This document shows positions 27,281 to 36,302 of a stretch of 64,000 nt of DNA, one piece after another (position 1 is the first letter of the stretch; each line of letters starts with the position of its first letter). Origin of the DNA: Candidatus Gastranaerophilales bacterium. Its GTDB lineage: Bacteria > Cyanobacteriota > Vampirovibrionia > Gastranaerophilales > Gastranaerophilaceae. The position numbers were made by a program, and so were the translations under genes. The DNA lies in NCBI GenBank assembly GCA_900548405.1, contig UNSJ01000001.1:36061-100060 (forward strand). The letters run 5' to 3'. Below the pieces are notes generated by a model that searched no databases, was not told the origin of the DNA, and saw nothing but the letters and a program-made list of their open reading frames with translations.

Positions 27281-27308
27281 AAAAAGACCTCAATTATGAG
27301 GTCTTTTA
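27281..27308. terminator. Bidirectional rho-independent terminator
   Basis: AAAAGACCTC-AATTAT-GAGGTCTTTT between the convergent 26867 gene and rubrerythrin. Confidence 0.88.
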
Positions 27309-27329
27309 TATATTGACTATGACAATCAA

Positions 27330-27869
27330 TTAAGCAAAGTATCTTTTTAATAATCCGTCAAATCCTTTACCGTGACGAGCTTCGTCTTTAGCCATTTCGT
27401 GAACTGTATCATGAATTGCATCATATCCAAGTTCTTTAGCACGTCTTGCAATAGCTAATTTACCGTCGCAAGCGCCATGTTCAGCTTCTGCACGCATTTC
27501 AAGGTTTTTCTTAGTTGAATCTGTAACAACTTCACCAAGTAATTCAGCGAATTTTGCAGCGTGTTCAGCTTCTTCAAATGCATATCTTTTGTAAGCTTCT
27601 GCAACTTCAGGATAGCCTTCTCTTTCAGCTACTCTAGCCATTGCCAAATACATACCTACTTCTGTGCATTCTCCGTTAAAGTGAGCTCTTAAGCCTTCCA
27701 TAATTTCTTTATCTTCTACAACACCGTCGCCTACTTTGTGTTCACAAGCGTAAACTTTTTCACCGCCGCCGATTTCGTTAAATGTAGTTGCTCCGCATAA
27801 AGGACATCTTTCTGGAGCTTTATCTGCTTCTGTTGACCAACCGCATACTGTACATACAAATTTTGCCAT
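27330..27869 (-). CDS. Reverse rubrerythrin
   Basis: 179 aa. A non-haem di-iron peroxidase of anaerobes, reducing hydrogen peroxide. The rubredoxin-like Fe(Cys)4 domain comes first ([20 protein letters not shown] then LCG), followed by the ferritin-like four-helix domain with Glu/His ligands ([62 protein letters not shown]). This order is the reverse of classical rubrerythrin. Minus-strand AAAGGTGG precedes the ATG. It stands alone, consistent with oxidative-stress defence in a strict anaerobe. Confidence 0.92.
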   Translation of the reverse strand: MAKFVCTVCGWSTEADKAPERCPLCGATTFNEIGGGEKVYACEHKVGDGVVEDKEIMEGLRAHFNGECTEVGMYLAMARVAEREGYPEVAEAYKRYAFEEAEHAAKFAELLGEVVTDSTKKNLEMRAEAEHGACDGKLAIARRAKELGYDAIHDTVHEMAKDEARHGKGFDGLLKRYFA

Positions 27870-27994
27870 TTTTGACCACCTTTCTTAACTCAAATGTGAT
27901 TTTAATATTTTCTACATGACTAATGATACAATATTAATTTTAATTTGTAAAGTAGTAATTATTATTATTTTTTCTGAAAAAGTGTTATTTATAA

Positions 27995-28022
27995 GAAAAA
28001 GACCTCCTATATTCTAGAGGTC
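27995..28022 (-). terminator. Minus-strand hairpin with no obvious upstream gene
   Basis: GACCTC-N10-GAGGTC with a run of A on its left, meaning a T run on the minus strand. No coding gene lies on the minus strand just upstream (28023-28158). Confidence 0.5.
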
Positions 28023-28158
28023 AAGGTTGGTTATTTTGGTTATGTTATAGTAATTATGATTGGTTATTCGTTTTGTACATTTTTTATAATTACCCTCAAG
28101 ATTTATATTTGCCATAACCGTATTAAAAGTTTACAAAACTTTATGTTAATATGTTTAT

Positions 28159-28572
28159 ATGCTTGAAAAGTTTAGAAAATTCTTTTTGTCTAAAATCTTG
28201 AAGAGAAAGTATTACAGGACTGGTAAATGCAATGCTTGCGGAAAATGCTGCACCCAAATTTATGTAAAACACTACAAGCATGTTATTCAGGATGAAGAAG
28301 AATTTAAAAAGCTGCAGTACCTTCATAGGTTTTACACTTACTTAAAGATTATTGGTAAGGATGAAATTGGTTTGGTCTTTGAATGCCAAAATTTAGATTC
28401 TGAAACCCATAAATGTAAGATTCACAAAAACCGTCCCGGAATTTGCAGGCGTTATCCTCAGGAAGAATTATTCTCTATGGGAGGAGCATTATCTGATGAC
28501 TGCGGTTATAAAATGGAACCTATTATATCGTTCAGTGAAGTTTTGGAAAAAGAAATCAAACGATTGAGATAG
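28159..28572 (+). CDS. YkgJ-family cysteine cluster protein
   Basis: 137 aa. Cys pattern CNACGKCCTQIYV, FECQNLD, KCKIHKNRPGICRRYP and DDCGY is that of the zinc/iron-chelating domain of YkgJ-like proteins, thought to bind a metal or an Fe-S centre. No membrane segment. An extended -10 (TGTTAATAT) ends 6 nt before the ATG, so the mRNA is probably leaderless. Single gene; its partner is not indicated. Confidence 0.8.
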   Translation: MLEKFRKFFLSKILKRKYYRTGKCNACGKCCTQIYVKHYKHVIQDEEEFKKLQYLHRFYTYLKIIGKDEIGLVFECQNLDSETHKCKIHKNRPGICRRYPQEELFSMGGALSDDCGYKMEPIISFSEVLEKEIKRLR

Positions 28573-28575
28573 TAT

Positions 28576-29190
28576 TTAGACTTCTTGATTTATAACCTTT
28601 TCTTTTACTCCATTAGCTGTTTGTGCAGATTTGGGGTTCACATATTCAATATTATTAAGTTCAACAATATTAAAATGATTTTCTAAATCTGTTGATGGTT
28701 TTTTAGTGAAAGTAAGTTCTGTAATTCCTTTTCTTGTATGAATAACTATGTCTTCTCTTGCTTTTTGCATACCTGAAAGAATTGATGCATCAATGTCAGG
28801 TTTGTCGCATACAACTTCTGCAAGTTTGTTTACAGTAAGAATTGTTTTGCCGTTATCATAAGCATAATCATTACCGCCTATAATCCAAGCGGTAAGTTTT
28901 TCTTTTGCATTAGATTTTAAATCTTCTATTCTTAGTGCAATATCATCAATAAATTTCTGAACTTTATCTGTTACGGGAACATGTTTTAGAAATCCTGTTT
29001 CTTCGTTTCTGACAATTACCATCAAATTTTCAACATCCACAGAAGATGTATAAACTTTTCCGTTTGTCAGATTACATTTATTTCCGGGAGTTAAATGTCT
29101 GTATGTCGCATTTGTCACTCTTGAAACTTTATCGTACGCATCAGGTGAAAATAAAATATTTGTTCTGCCTTGAAAACTTACATTGTTCAT
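28576..29190 (-). CDS. Hypothetical protein with (I/V)xFxG N terminus
   Basis: 204 aa from ATG 29190, which has minus-strand AAGGAG 11 nt upstream; the reading to 29229 lacks this. It starts MNNVSFQGRTNILFSP, the motif seen in four other unrelated proteins here. The rest is a soluble alpha/beta protein (MVIVRNEETGFLKHVPVTDK, AWIIGGNDYAYDNGKTILTV, IVIHTRKGITELTF). No signal peptide or known catalytic motif. Function unknown. Confidence 0.6.
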   Translation of the reverse strand: MNNVSFQGRTNILFSPDAYDKVSRVTNATYRHLTPGNKCNLTNGKVYTSSVDVENLMVIVRNEETGFLKHVPVTDKVQKFIDDIALRIEDLKSNAKEKLTAWIIGGNDYAYDNGKTILTVNKLAEVVCDKPDIDASILSGMQKAREDIVIHTRKGITELTFTKKPSTDLENHFNIVELNNIEYVNPKSAQTANGVKEKVINQEV

Positions 29191-29315
29191 ATAAATTTTA
29201 CTCCTTTTTCTTGTTAAAAATACGGACAAGAAAAAATTTGCTACTTTCCGGCAATGAAAAATTTAACATTGTCGTTTAAGCTTATTATGTAGAATATAAT
29301 GAAAGGTTGGTAAAT

Positions 29316-29636
29316 ATGAAAAAAATAATAATGCTTTTAAGCTGGTTCATGCTTGCCGCTCCTGTCTTGGCTGTTTGTAGTATTACAGGCGGTGCTTGTT
29401 CTGTTGGAGCGCCTTCCAACTGGGAATCTCCGACATTACAGGAAAAAGTTATGCCTAATAACTTGAAAGAAATGGGCAAAACAAATGCGTTTCAGCCTAA
29501 CTATTTTAAGCCGTATCATAATGAACTTATAAACACAAAAGAAAATCCTACTCCTATCCAAGAGTACAATTCAAACTGTCAATTCGGGGTCTGTCTTCCA
29601 GGTGTGGAACCGGGCATGGGCGATATTGTCGAATAA
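29316..29636 (+). CDS. Small secreted Cys-containing protein
   Basis: 106 aa from ATG 29316, with GAAAGG 9 nt upstream and TATAAT at 29295-29300. The signal peptide MKKIIMLLSWFMLAAPVLA is followed by VCSITGGACSVG. Two Cys pairs (CSITGGAC and CQFGVC) suggest disulphides after export. Pro-rich and polar in between. Family not recognised. Confidence 0.65.
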   Translation: MKKIIMLLSWFMLAAPVLAVCSITGGACSVGAPSNWESPTLQEKVMPNNLKEMGKTNAFQPNYFKPYHNELINTKENPTPIQEYNSNCQFGVCLPGVEPGMGDIVE

Positions 29637-29640
29637 AAAT

Positions 29641-29670
29641 AAAAAAGCGGGCCGGTCACCCGCTTTTTTT
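29641..29670 (+). terminator. Rho-independent terminator
   Basis: AAAAAAGCGGG-CCGGTCA-CCCGCTTTTTTT directly after the stop of the 29316 gene. Confidence 0.9.
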
Positions 29671-29804
29671 GTGCTTACTCCGCTATTGCATCTGTTCTGG
29701 AAATATTAATTTTTTGTTTATTTTTTTAAGATTTTTAAAAATCGATGTTATAACATAAATATATTAAAAATGTATGTAATTATCAGTAAAGGAGATAAAA
29801 AGTT

Positions 29805-31646
29805 ATGGCAAAGACAATTGGTATTGACTTAGGTACAACAAACTCAGTTGTAGCAGTCATGGAAGGCGGTAAGCCAACCGTTATTGCCAACGCTGAAGGC
29901 TCAAGAACAACACCTTCCGTAGTTGGTTTTTCAAAAACAGGTGAAAAATTAGTAGGTCAGCTTGCTAAACGTCAAGCTATTCTTAACCCTGACAAAACTA
30001 TCGCTTCTATTAAAAGACATATGGGCGAAGATTATAAAGTAAATATCGACGGCAAAGATTATACGCCGCAAGAAATTTCAGCTATGATTTTAAGAAAATT
30101 AGCTGATGATGCAAGTTCTTATTTGGGTGAAAAAGTTACTTCTGCAGTAATCACAGTTCCTGCATATTTTAACGATGCTCAAAGACAAGCTACAAAAGAT
30201 GCAGGTAAAATTGCAGGTTTAGACGTTCTTCGTATCGTTAACGAACCTACTGCAGCAGCTTTGGCTTATGGTCTTGAAAAAGAAAAATCAGAAAAAGTTC
30301 TTGTATTCGACTTAGGCGGCGGTACTTTCGATGTATCTATTCTTGAAATCGGTGATGGTGTTCACGAAGTTCTTTCAACATCAGGTGATACTCACTTAGG
30401 CGGTGATGACTTCGACCAAAAAATTATGGATTGGATTTGTGATGAATTCAAGAAAGAAAAAGGTATTGATTTAAGAGCTGATAACAGAGCTATGCAGCGT
30501 GTTAAAGAAGCTGCTGAAAAAGCTAAATGCGAATTGTCATCAGTTATGGAAACAAACATCAACTTACCGTTTATTACAGCTGATGCAGAAGGTCCTCAAC
30601 ACTTGGATATGAACTTAACAAGAGCTAAGTTTGAAGATTTATGCAGAGATTTGTTAAACAGATGTAAAACTCCTGTTGAAAATGCTTTGAAAGATGCAGG
30701 TATTTCTAAATCTGATATCGATGAAGTTGTTTTAGTCGGCGGTTCAACACGTATTCCTGCTGTTCAACAACTTGTAAAAGAATACACTGGTAAAGAACCT
30801 AACCAATCAGTTAACCCTGATGAAGTTGTTGCGGTTGGTGCAGCAGTTCAGGCAGGTGTATTGGCAGGTGAAGTTAAAGATATCGTATTATTAGACGTAA
30901 CTCCTTTGACATTGGGTATTGAAACTCTTGGGGGAGTTATGACACCGCTTGTTCCAAGAAACACTACAATCCCTGTTTCTAAATCACAAGTTTTCTCAAC
31001 AGCTGAAAATAACCAAACAGCAGTAGATATTCATGTACTTCAAGGTGAAAGACCAATGGCTAAAGATAACAAATCTTTAGGTATGTTCAGACTTGACGGT
31101 ATTCCGCCTGCAATGAGAGGTTTGCCTCAAATCGAAGTTACATTTGATATTGATGCTAACGGTATTGTAAATGTTTCAGCTAAAGATAAAGCTACTAACA
31201 AAGAACAAAAAATTACAATTACAAATTCTTCTAACCTTTCAGAAGCTGATATTGACAAAATGGTTAAAGAAGCCGAAGCAAATTCAGCAGAAGATAAGAA
31301 GAAAAAAGAAGAAGCTGAAATTAAAAACAATGCTACAAGTTTAATCGGTTCAGCTGAAAGAATCGAAAAAGATTTTGAAGGCAAAATTGATTCTGCCGAT
31401 AAAGCAAAATTAGATGAACAAAAAGCAGCGCTTCAAAAAGCTATTGATGAAAACAAACCTGTTGATGAGCTGAAAAAATTATCTGATGAATTGCAGCAAA
31501 CAATGTTCAGCATTTCTCAAAAAGCTTACGAAGCTGTTCAAAAAGAAGAACAATCAACAGCATCAAGCGATAACGCTTCTTCTGCAGATGAGAAAAAAGA
31601 AGGCGGAGATGACGATGTAATTGATGCCGAATATACAAAAGAATAA
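29805..31646 (+). CDS. dnaK: Molecular chaperone DnaK (Hsp70)
   Basis: 613 aa. ATP-dependent folding chaperone. The nucleotide-binding domain shows [75 protein letters not shown] and [17 protein letters not shown]. The substrate domain has [20 protein letters not shown]. The acidic end [11 protein letters not shown] is typical. AAAGGAG lies 10 nt before the ATG. grpE and dnaJ are not adjacent. No CIRCE-type inverted repeat was seen upstream in 29671-29804. Confidence 0.97.
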   Translation: MAKTIGIDLGTTNSVVAVMEGGKPTVIANAEGSRTTPSVVGFSKTGEKLVGQLAKRQAILNPDKTIASIKRHMGEDYKVNIDGKDYTPQEISAMILRKLADDASSYLGEKVTSAVITVPAYFNDAQRQATKDAGKIAGLDVLRIVNEPTAAALAYGLEKEKSEKVLVFDLGGGTFDVSILEIGDGVHEVLSTSGDTHLGGDDFDQKIMDWICDEFKKEKGIDLRADNRAMQRVKEAAEKAKCELSSVMETNINLPFITADAEGPQHLDMNLTRAKFEDLCRDLLNRCKTPVENALKDAGISKSDIDEVVLVGGSTRIPAVQQLVKEYTGKEPNQSVNPDEVVAVGAAVQAGVLAGEVKDIVLLDVTPLTLGIETLGGVMTPLVPRNTTIPVSKSQVFSTAENNQTAVDIHVLQGERPMAKDNKSLGMFRLDGIPPAMRGLPQIEVTFDIDANGIVNVSAKDKATNKEQKITITNSSNLSEADIDKMVKEAEANSAEDKKKKEEAEIKNNATSLIGSAERIEKDFEGKIDSADKAKLDEQKAALQKAIDENKPVDELKKLSDELQQTMFSISQKAYEAVQKEEQSTASSDNASSADEKKEGGDDDVIDAEYTKE

Positions 31647-31667
31647 TGATTTTATAATCTAATCACC

Positions 31668-31704
31668 AAAAGACGGACTTGAGATATCAGGTTCGTCTTT
31701 TATT
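31668..31704 (+). terminator. Terminator after dnaK
   Basis: AAAAGACGGAC and GTTCGTCTTTT pair (one G-T) around a 12-nt loop. It abuts the GGATA module that begins at 31705. Confidence 0.8.
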
Positions 31705-31801
31705 TGTAACGAAATGTAAATGCAAGTTTAAAAATGCCTGAAACCCTGTCATAATCCTTCATAGGATAGGATAGGATAGGATGCGATGCCCGCGTATCAA
31801 T
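31705..31801 (+). promoter_or_regulatory. GGATA-repeat 5' module, copy 3
   Basis: 97 bp, same length and nearly the same bases as 11737-11833: TGTAACGAAATGTAAAT, TTTAAA-17-CATAAT, ATCCT-TCAT-AGGAT, three GGATA plus GGATG, GCGATGCC then CGTATCAAT. 57 bp before the start at 31859. Confidence 0.85.
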
Positions 31802-31858
31802 CTTTTTCCCGATTTTGTTTTTATAGAAATATAGCAAAATAAAGAAAGGATGGTTATT

Positions 31859-32197
31859 ATGGCAATTACGGTTAGAGATTTATTTCAATATGATCCGAAT
31901 TTTGATCATGCAAAGATTAGACGTTTAACAGGGAAATCAAATTATAAAAAAACTGATAATGTTGATTTATCCAGATTAGCAGCTTTAAATGATAAAGGCT
32001 TATCAGTTTTTGTTGCCAAAAAAGAGGGGAAGTCATTTATTAATTCTATACAGAATGATAATATGAAAACTCAAGTAGCTGATGCTGCAGGAATAAAAGA
32101 TAAAACAAAAAATCAAAATAACGAAAAGGGTAATGTTGCTGCAAATATTCCTATGGATAAAAGTGTTTTTGATATAAAAAAACCGGAGATAGGATAA
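31859..32197 (+). CDS. Small hypothetical protein under the GGATA module
   Basis: 112 aa. ATG 31859 is used because AAAGGA lies 8 nt upstream; the ATG at 31850 overlaps that site. It starts MAITVRDLFQYDPNFDHAK. The rest is basic and polar with a helical C-terminal half. No signal peptide or known domain. A second small gene follows after 2 bp, so the two form an operon. Function unknown. Confidence 0.6.
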   Translation: MAITVRDLFQYDPNFDHAKIRRLTGKSNYKKTDNVDLSRLAALNDKGLSVFVAKKEGKSFINSIQNDNMKTQVADAAGIKDKTKNQNNEKGNVAANIPMDKSVFDIKKPEIG

Positions 32198-32199
32198 AC

Positions 32200-32424
32200 A
32201 TGATTAGTGCAGTTAAAAATCAAAAGTCTAATTACGACAAAGCACAAGAATATTTAAAAAATCAAATTAAGCAGCCTGAAAATTTGGCAGACTTAAAACG
32301 TAATGCAAATTTTAAATTGCGGCAGGTTGAACTTGCAAGAGCTCACGGTGATTTGGAAATGGCTTCTATTCTTGCATACGAACATCAACAAATTATTAAT
32401 GATATTAATAATTATTATAAATAA
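32200..32424 (+). CDS. Small helical hypothetical protein
   Basis: 74 aa, almost entirely helical and charged (QEYLKNQIKQPENLADLKRN, VELARAHGDLEMASILAYEH). It is coupled to the preceding 112-aa gene (2 bp gap) with GGAGATAGGATAAAC before the ATG. It is followed by a strong terminator. Perhaps a partner of the upstream product; no family recognised. Confidence 0.6.
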   Translation: MISAVKNQKSNYDKAQEYLKNQIKQPENLADLKRNANFKLRQVELARAHGDLEMASILAYEHQQIINDINNYYK

Positions 32425-32427
32425 AAT

Positions 32428-32459
32428 AAAAAAGGCGGTTAATAACAACCGCCTTTTTT
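32428..32459. terminator. Rho-independent terminator
   Basis: AAAAAGGCGGTT-AATAAC-AACCGCCTTTTT; follows the 32200 gene. Confidence 0.9.
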
Positions 32460-32537
32460 ATTTTTGCTCGTTCGCGATTAACAGCCTTACACATTCTTGC
32501 ACTTCTACAAGTCTGTTCCAGCCTCAGCTCACTCGCG

Positions 32538-34001
32538 CTATATATTAGCTAACTGTAAATAATAATCATTTGCTCTTTCGAATTTATGAGCCGCATTTAA
32601 CAATCTGCTTTCCTGTAATTGAGGTGCAAGAATTTGAAGTCCGATTGGCATGCCGTCTTTGTCAAATCCGGCAGGAACACTCATTCCCGGGATTCCTGCT
32701 AGGTTAGCTGAAATTGTTGCAATATCTGTTAAGTACATTGCAAGAGGATCTGATGATTTTGCGCCGAGTTCAAATGCAGTATTAGGGCATGTCGGTGAAA
32801 TCAAAATATCAACCTTTTTGAAAGCTTCGATAAAGTCTTGTGTAACAAGAGCTCTCATCTGCTGAGCTTTTTTGTAGTATGCATCATAGTATCCTGATGA
32901 TAATGCATAAGTACCTAACATTATACGACGTTTAACCTCAGGACCGAAACCTTCTGCTCTGGTTTTTGTATACATTTCCATTAAATTTTTCGCATCAGAT
33001 GTTCTGTAACCGTATTTTACGCCGTCAAAACGTGCTAAATTTGATGAACATTCGGCAGTTGCTAAGATATAGTAAATTCCTATTGAATGTTTAAGATTAG
33101 GAAGTGAAATTTCAACGATTTCTGCGCCTAATTTTTTATAATCTTCAATTGCATTCTGCATAGCTTTAGCAACATCTTCTGACAGACCTTCTGTCATAAG
33201 TTCTTTAATAACGCCGATTTTCAAGCCTTTGATATCGTTGTTTAGGTTTGCTGCATAGTGTTCGACAGGCAGGTCAAGAGATGTAGAGTCTTTAGCATCG
33301 TGACCTGATATAACTTCAAGAAGATTAGCAGCATCTTCAACAGTTCTTGCAAACGGTCCGATTTGGTCTAAAGACGATGCGAATGCAATAAGTCCGTATC
33401 TTGAAACGCGTCCGTAAGTTGGTTTCATTCCGACAATACCGCAGAAAGATGCAGGTAATCTGATAGAGCCGCCTGTGTCAGAACCTAATGCAAGAGTTGC
33501 CTCGCAAGCTGATACGGAAGCAGCAGAACCGCCTGATGAACCGCCCGGAACTTTGTTTAAATCCCAAGGGTTATGAACCTTCTTGAATGCTGAGTTTTCA
33601 TTTGAAGAACCCATTGCAAATTCATCAAGGTTAGCTTTACCAACAATCGGTATCAAATTTCCTAAAAGTTTTTCGGTGATTGTTGCGTTAAAAGGTGAAA
33701 CAAAGTTTTCCAGAATTTTTGAAGAAGCTGTTGTTTTAGAACCTTTTAAATTCATGTTGTCTTTTAATGCTAGAGGAATACCTGCTAAAAGCGGTAATTC
33801 TTCTCCTTTAGCAATTTTTTCATCAACTTTTTTTGCTGTTTCAAGTGCTATATCTTTTGTTAAAGAATTAAATGCGCCGAGTTTTTCATCAAGTTCATCA
33901 ATTCTGGAAAATGCCGCATTTGTTAATTCAACAGCTGAAATCTCTTTATTTTTAAGGGCTTTGCTTTGTTCTGCCGCCGGTTTTTTTAAAATCTCGTTCA
34001 T
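32538..34001 (-). CDS. gatA: Aspartyl/glutamyl-tRNA amidotransferase subunit A
   Basis: 487 aa amidase-signature enzyme. In GatCAB it frees ammonia from glutamine to convert misacylated Glu-tRNA(Gln) or Asp-tRNA(Asn). The catalytic Ser-cisSer-Lys triad lies in LALKDNMNLKGSKTTASS, GGSSGGSAASVSA and LGSDTGGSIRLPASFCG. TYGRVSRYGLIAFASSLDQI is a family hallmark. Minus-strand AAGGAG precedes the ATG. gatB and gatC are not adjacent, as is common in this lineage. Confidence 0.95.
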   Translation of the reverse strand: MNEILKKPAAEQSKALKNKEISAVELTNAAFSRIDELDEKLGAFNSLTKDIALETAKKVDEKIAKGEELPLLAGIPLALKDNMNLKGSKTTASSKILENFVSPFNATITEKLLGNLIPIVGKANLDEFAMGSSNENSAFKKVHNPWDLNKVPGGSSGGSAASVSACEATLALGSDTGGSIRLPASFCGIVGMKPTYGRVSRYGLIAFASSLDQIGPFARTVEDAANLLEVISGHDAKDSTSLDLPVEHYAANLNNDIKGLKIGVIKELMTEGLSEDVAKAMQNAIEDYKKLGAEIVEISLPNLKHSIGIYYILATAECSSNLARFDGVKYGYRTSDAKNLMEMYTKTRAEGFGPEVKRRIMLGTYALSSGYYDAYYKKAQQMRALVTQDFIEAFKKVDILISPTCPNTAFELGAKSSDPLAMYLTDIATISANLAGIPGMSVPAGFDKDGMPIGLQILAPQLQESRLLNAAHKFERANDYYLQLANI

Positions 34002-34180
34002 AATTTCTCCTTAGCTTTTTTTCACCCTCTATGCATAATCTCTTTGGATTTTTAAGTCTTGCTAAGAGTGTTTATACGAAAATTTTAAGATAAAAATAAC
34101 TCTTTAGCAAGTAAGATAAATACATTAAAAGTGTTATGCAAAATGCCTGTAATATGATATAAATATTACGAGGTGGATTT

Positions 34181-34282
34181 ATGGATTATAAAAAAGGTTA
34201 CATAATATTTTCTGTTATTGCAACTTATGTGCCATTTTTAAAACCGTTTGAAAAATTTGCAAAGAAAGTGTTTAAAGACTAA
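34181..34282 (+). CDS. Small single-span membrane protein, 33 aa
   Basis: ORF with a strong GAGGTGG site 4-10 nt before the ATG. The product begins MDYKKGYIIFSVIATYVPFL and ends with a basic tail (KFAKKVFKD). It has one hydrophobic span with positive charges on both sides. A -10-like TATAAA precedes it. It ends 1 bp before the convergent 34284 gene. Likely a membrane microprotein; function unknown. Confidence 0.5.
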   Translation: MDYKKGYIIFSVIATYVPFLKPFEKFAKKVFKD

Positions 34283-34283
34283 A

Positions 34284-34862
34284 TTATAATCTCTGCATTT
34301 TCTTATTTATCTGCGAGTGAATTCTGTTTGCGCGATAGAGATAATTGGTTAATTTTTCATAATTGGCTTTTGTTTCACCATACGGAACTTTCATTGCTAT
34401 AAGTTCATCAACGTTTTCATTTATGCTTGTAAGAGTATCAAGAGAATCTCCCAAATCCATTATGGATTTAACTTTTTTAGACATTCTTGCAATAATTTTT
34501 CTGGATACAAAACGCGCTAATCTTCTTATCGGAGAAAGTTTTGGTTTCGGTCGTTTTGAAATAATTGTACCTGTTAATTTTTCTGTTATATTTCTTTTTG
34601 AATACTCGGATTTTAATTCGGCAATTTCATTTTCAAGCTGTTTGGCTTTGATTTTCAAATCCATTACATCAAGAAGTTTTCCGATTAATTCCGCACCCTT
34701 AATTTTCATATTTATTGCATCAAGTGCTTCTTCTTTTTCTGCAATAATACATTCAAGCTGCAATGTTTTATCATCCAAATCTTTGAAAGAATTATCGTTC
34801 AAAATATTTAAATCATAATCATTTAATCTCTTTATATTGTTTTGGAACATGTTATTGGTCAT
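34284..34862 (-). CDS. Hypothetical coiled-coil protein
   Basis: 192 aa. Two helical coiled-coil stretches (about 25-85, LQLECIIAEKEEALDAINMK; and the C-terminal third) are joined by a very basic middle (SKRPKPKLSPIRRLARFVSR). No signal peptide. The weak AGGA site lies 9 nt before ATG 34862. The basic linker may bind nucleic acid or membrane; this is inference. No family recognised. Confidence 0.55.
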   Translation of the reverse strand: MTNNMFQNNIKRLNDYDLNILNDNSFKDLDDKTLQLECIIAEKEEALDAINMKIKGAELIGKLLDVMDLKIKAKQLENEIAELKSEYSKRNITEKLTGTIISKRPKPKLSPIRRLARFVSRKIIARMSKKVKSIMDLGDSLDTLTSINENVDELIAMKVPYGETKANYEKLTNYLYRANRIHSQINKKMQRL

Positions 34863-34928
34863 TTCAAGTTTCCTAAAAACTGTAAAAAAATTATTTTGTT
34901 ATTTACCTAAGCTCATAATTTATTTCTT

Positions 34929-35055
34929 GGATTATTCGGGTACGCATAGCCTAAGCGCTTCACTTTTAAAACCTTAGGGTTTTAATCGTTCCGCAAGGCT
35001 ATTTGCACTTACGGGCTGGGTTCGCTATGCTCACACGGCGCCCTACCGAAAATCC
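34929..35055 (-). repeat. Dispersed post-stop repeat, copy B
   Basis: 127 bp, GC-richer than the surroundings. On the minus strand it starts GGATTTTCGGTAGGG one base after the TAG of the LptF/LptG gene, continues GTGTGAG and CCCAGCC-CGTAAG, and ends CCCGAATAATCC. Copy A (55844-55931) has the same ends and core. The ends are imperfect inverted repeats (GGATTTTCGG and GGATTATTCGGG). Confidence 0.8.
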
Positions 35056-35056
35056 G

Positions 35057-36187
35057 CTATTCAATTGTATAAACTTTTTTGTAATATAACAATACACCAA
35101 TCAATGTAAGAACAATATTCGGCATCCATGCTGCCAAAAACGGTTGTAAAGTTCCTGCTTCACCAAAAGATATGGATAATGCTCTTATTAAATAATATGC
35201 AAAAATAATCAGAATACTGAATAAAAATCCTCTGTTATAACGTACTCTCGGAGGCGTAATTGCTAAAGGAACACCGATTAATACAAGTGCAATGGTAGTC
35301 AGCGGAAGTGCCAGCTTGTCATAAAGTTCAATATGAATAATATTTTTTTGCTCATCGCTTATCTGATTATGATTAATGTAATGAATTAATTTAGAAAAAT
35401 TCATTTCTTTTGCTACATTTTTGTTCAATTCTTTTGACATATCAAGACCGAATTTTACGATAAATTTGTCAAACAAAGCTGTGTTTAAAATTTTTCCGTC
35501 ATTTCCTACTGTATAAACAGCGCCTTTTTCAAAGTCCCATCCTTCAGGTGAAGTTTTTCCTTCATCAGCTTGAAGAATTTGTATAGTACCTTCTTTTGCT
35601 GTATCAAGAACCGTAATGTTATGCAAAACTTTATCTTCGCAATATCCTACATAGAAAAGTCTTTTTATACTTCCGCCGTCATTTAGTTCTTTAAATACGA
35701 AATTTTGCTTTCCTTCCGGAATATTTTTTTGTCCCAATGCCCATAAAGCCAAATCTTTTGACTGTTTGGTCATAATAGGAACAATGCTTTCATTAATAAT
35801 GAAACTGCAAACTGACATAACAAGTGCAAATATAAAAATCGGTTTAGCAATTCTGTTTAGTCCTATTCCGCAGGCTCTCATAACAGTAATTTCTGATTTT
35901 AAGCTTAAGCCGTTAAGAGTCATTACAGTCGCAAGCAAAACACCCATAGGGATAGTCATTACTATAACTTGAGGCAGGTTTAGTACTATCATCATTAAAG
36001 CGACATTAAACGGTATTCCGAATAAAGATATCTGTTTGATTAAAGTAATGAATGTATCAGAAGCGAATATGATGGATGTAAAAACGCAAACACCCATAAT
36101 AAACATCTCAATAACCTGTCTTAAGATGTATTTGTCCAATAGAGTAACTTTTGGTTGCTGTTCTTTTTCTAAAACTTCTGTCGCCAT
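35057..36187 (-). CDS. LptF/LptG-family permease (YjgP/YjgQ)
   Basis: 376 aa. Inner-membrane subunit type of the lipopolysaccharide export ABC transporter. It has two N-terminal transmembrane helices and a third near residue 100, a periplasmic beta-jellyroll middle, and three C-terminal helices. Strings such as VLNLPQVIVMTIPMGVLLAT and LALPLTTIALVLIGVPLAIT are typical. F versus G cannot be decided. No Shine-Dalgarno; minus-strand TATCAT lies 7 nt before ATG. No lptB nearby. It implies an outer membrane. Confidence 0.88.
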   Translation of the reverse strand: MATEVLEKEQQPKVTLLDKYILRQVIEMFIMGVCVFTSIIFASDTFITLIKQISLFGIPFNVALMMIVLNLPQVIVMTIPMGVLLATVMTLNGLSLKSEITVMRACGIGLNRIAKPIFIFALVMSVCSFIINESIVPIMTKQSKDLALWALGQKNIPEGKQNFVFKELNDGGSIKRLFYVGYCEDKVLHNITVLDTAKEGTIQILQADEGKTSPEGWDFEKGAVYTVGNDGKILNTALFDKFIVKFGLDMSKELNKNVAKEMNFSKLIHYINHNQISDEQKNIIHIELYDKLALPLTTIALVLIGVPLAITPPRVRYNRGFLFSILIIFAYYLIRALSISFGEAGTLQPFLAAWMPNIVLTLIGVLLYYKKVYTIE

Positions 36188-36245
36188 AATAGTAATGATA
36201 GTTTAAACAAAAGTTTTAAGCAAATATTTTAAATAAACGTTAAGG

Positions 36246-36274
36246 TTGAAAAGTCAATAAAAATAATTTATAAT
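36246..36274 (+). promoter_or_regulatory. Promoter of the phase-variable prepilin at 36303
   Basis: TTGAAA (36246-36251), 17 bp, TATAAT (36269-36274). GAAAGGAG lies 6 nt before the ATG, so the locus should be transcribed and its start codon used. Confidence 0.7.
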
Positions 36275-36302
36275 GATAATGTAATTATCGAAAGGAGCAA
36301 TT

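Noticed and set aside
29671..29804. CIRCE heat-shock operator before dnaK
   Set aside because: No TTAGCACTC-N9-GAGTGCTAA-type inverted repeat is present in the spacer.
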